38,720 nt of DNA from Burkholderiales bacterium (GTDB lineage Bacteria > Pseudomonadota > Gammaproteobacteria > Burkholderiales > Burkholderiaceae_F), in contig OKRD01000013.1 of assembly GCA_900290335.1 (NCBI GenBank), positions 87,329 through 126,048 of the forward strand. The letters run 5' to 3'. Under the pieces are notes generated by a model that saw only the letters and a list, made by a program, of their open reading frames with translations, did not search any database and was not told the origin of the DNA. Positions within the stretch are counted from its first letter, which is position 1, and every line of letters starts with the position of its first letter. A program made the translations under genes and the position numbers. This document shows, piece by piece, positions 37,927-38,720 of the stretch.

Positions 37927-38610
37927 GTGAAGCCTAGTCTGGACCGGGAAAGTCTGCAACGCGAGATCGCGGCGATTGCGGCGCGGCTCATGGTGGAGGA
38001 CGGTCACGATTATGGCCAGGCCAAACGCAAGGCCGCCGCCGAACTGGGTGGCGATCGCGCGCGGTTGCAGGGCATGCTGCCCGATAACGGGCAGGTAGAC
38101 ACCGCGCTGCGGCAATACCTGCGCACCGTTGTCGGTGCGCCGCACCGGGCACTGCTGCACCGGATGCGCAGCCTGGCAGTCGAATGGATGAAGACGCTCG
38201 AGCGTTTCCACCCCTACCTCGTCGGCGCCGTTCTCAATGGCAGCGCAACGAAGTTCTCCCCGCTGGAATTGAATCTATACACCGAGAGCGCCAAGGACGT
38301 CGAAATCGCCCTGCTCGAACGGGGGGTCGATTTCCGCGTGGCGCCGGCCCCCGGCGGCGCGGCGCGGGCCCAGGAAGTCATCGGCTTTTTTGCCGAGCCC
38401 GCGAAGGGCGAACCGGGCCGCTCGCCGAGCCCCATCCTGCTGACCGTATATGACCCGCACGCGCAGCGAATCGCCCCCGGCGCAAGTGCCCGGCCCGCGG
38501 ATCCGCTGCTGCATCCGATCGAGCGCTCCGGCCGCGCCAGCCTGGCAATGACGCGCCAGTTGCTCGCCGAGGCTGACGGCAGCGATTCCCCGCCGGCCCT
38601 TCGTGCGTAG
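37927..38610 (+). CDS. Conserved hypothetical protein, weakly nucleotidyltransferase-like
   Basis: GTG start; MKPSLDRESLQREIAAIAARLMVEDGHDYGQAKRKAAAELG ... RFHPYLVGAVLNGSATKFSPLELNLYTESAKDVEIALLERGVDFRV. Function not recognised with confidence. Confidence 0.7.
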   Translation: MKPSLDRESLQREIAAIAARLMVEDGHDYGQAKRKAAAELGGDRARLQGMLPDNGQVDTALRQYLRTVVGAPHRALLHRMRSLAVEWMKTLERFHPYLVGAVLNGSATKFSPLELNLYTESAKDVEIALLERGVDFRVAPAPGGAARAQEVIGFFAEPAKGEPGRSPSPILLTVYDPHAQRIAPGASARPADPLLHPIERSGRASLAMTRQLLAEADGSDSPPALRA

Positions 38611-38720
38611 CGCAAGTCCTGCCCGCGTATCGAGTGCGGCGGTCGGCATGGCGGTGATCGGCGCGCTCGCCGCGATCGCCATCGCGGTGTGGAACCACGC
38701 CCAAGCGCCCCGACCCGCCG
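38603..38720 (+). CDS. N-terminus of a membrane-anchored or secreted protein, truncated by window edge
   Basis: GTG start overlapping the previous stop: VRSASPARVSSAAVGMAVIGALAAIAIAVWNHAQAPRPA...; one hydrophobic segment. Product cannot be determined. Confidence 0.45.
   Translation, partial: MRSASPARVSSAAVGMAVIGALAAIAIAVWNHAQAPRPA

Noticed and set aside
1-38720. CRISPR arrays, insertion sequences, prophage, toxin-antitoxin or defence islands
   Set aside because: No regularly spaced direct repeats, transposase/integrase motifs or defence-domain proteins were seen; the window is essentially core metabolism.
1-38720. tRNA or rRNA genes
   Set aside because: No cloverleaf signature (GGTTCGAATCC-type T-arm with matching acceptor stem) or rRNA segment noticed in the intergenic gaps; a tRNAscan-SE run would be decisive.

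Overview
GC-rich chromosomal window, most likely betaproteobacterial judging by gene content and order. It is dense with housekeeping genes on both strands. From left to right: the 3' part of glnS, aminopeptidase P, an HtrA/Deg-type protease, a DUF4124-like protein, a bacteriohemerythrin, a universal stress protein, tcdA, pdxH, a NarL-type response regulator with a membrane histidine kinase, msrA, a hotdog thioesterase, an enoyl-CoA hydratase and a SemiSWEET. These are followed by a minus-strand central-metabolism block (gap-pgk-fba-dgkA-purC-purE-purK-tsaC/sua5), rsmE, a patatin-like phospholipase, maeB, a lytic transglycosylase, ubiD, a KTSC-domain protein, YceI with cytochrome b561, mtgA-aroE-tonB-like-RNase II/R-like-fabG-like, yqiA-like, mpl and a conserved hypothetical. 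I found no CRISPR array, transposon, prophage, rRNA or tRNA. The most interesting items are: (1) a probable intergenic sRNA at about 25805-25919, with its own promoter-like sequence, a rod-shaped fold, an apical loop with three overlapping CCTCC (anti-Shine-Dalgarno) motifs, and a closing stem followed by nine T's; (2) a roughly 100-aa cysteine/histidine-containing insertion inside GlnRS next to the KMSKS-type motif; (3) a single-base frameshift in the PDZ domain of the HtrA-like protease; (4) an AT-rich island with four closely packed palindromes upstream of, and extending into, ubiD. All calls are from reading the sequence; no database search was run.
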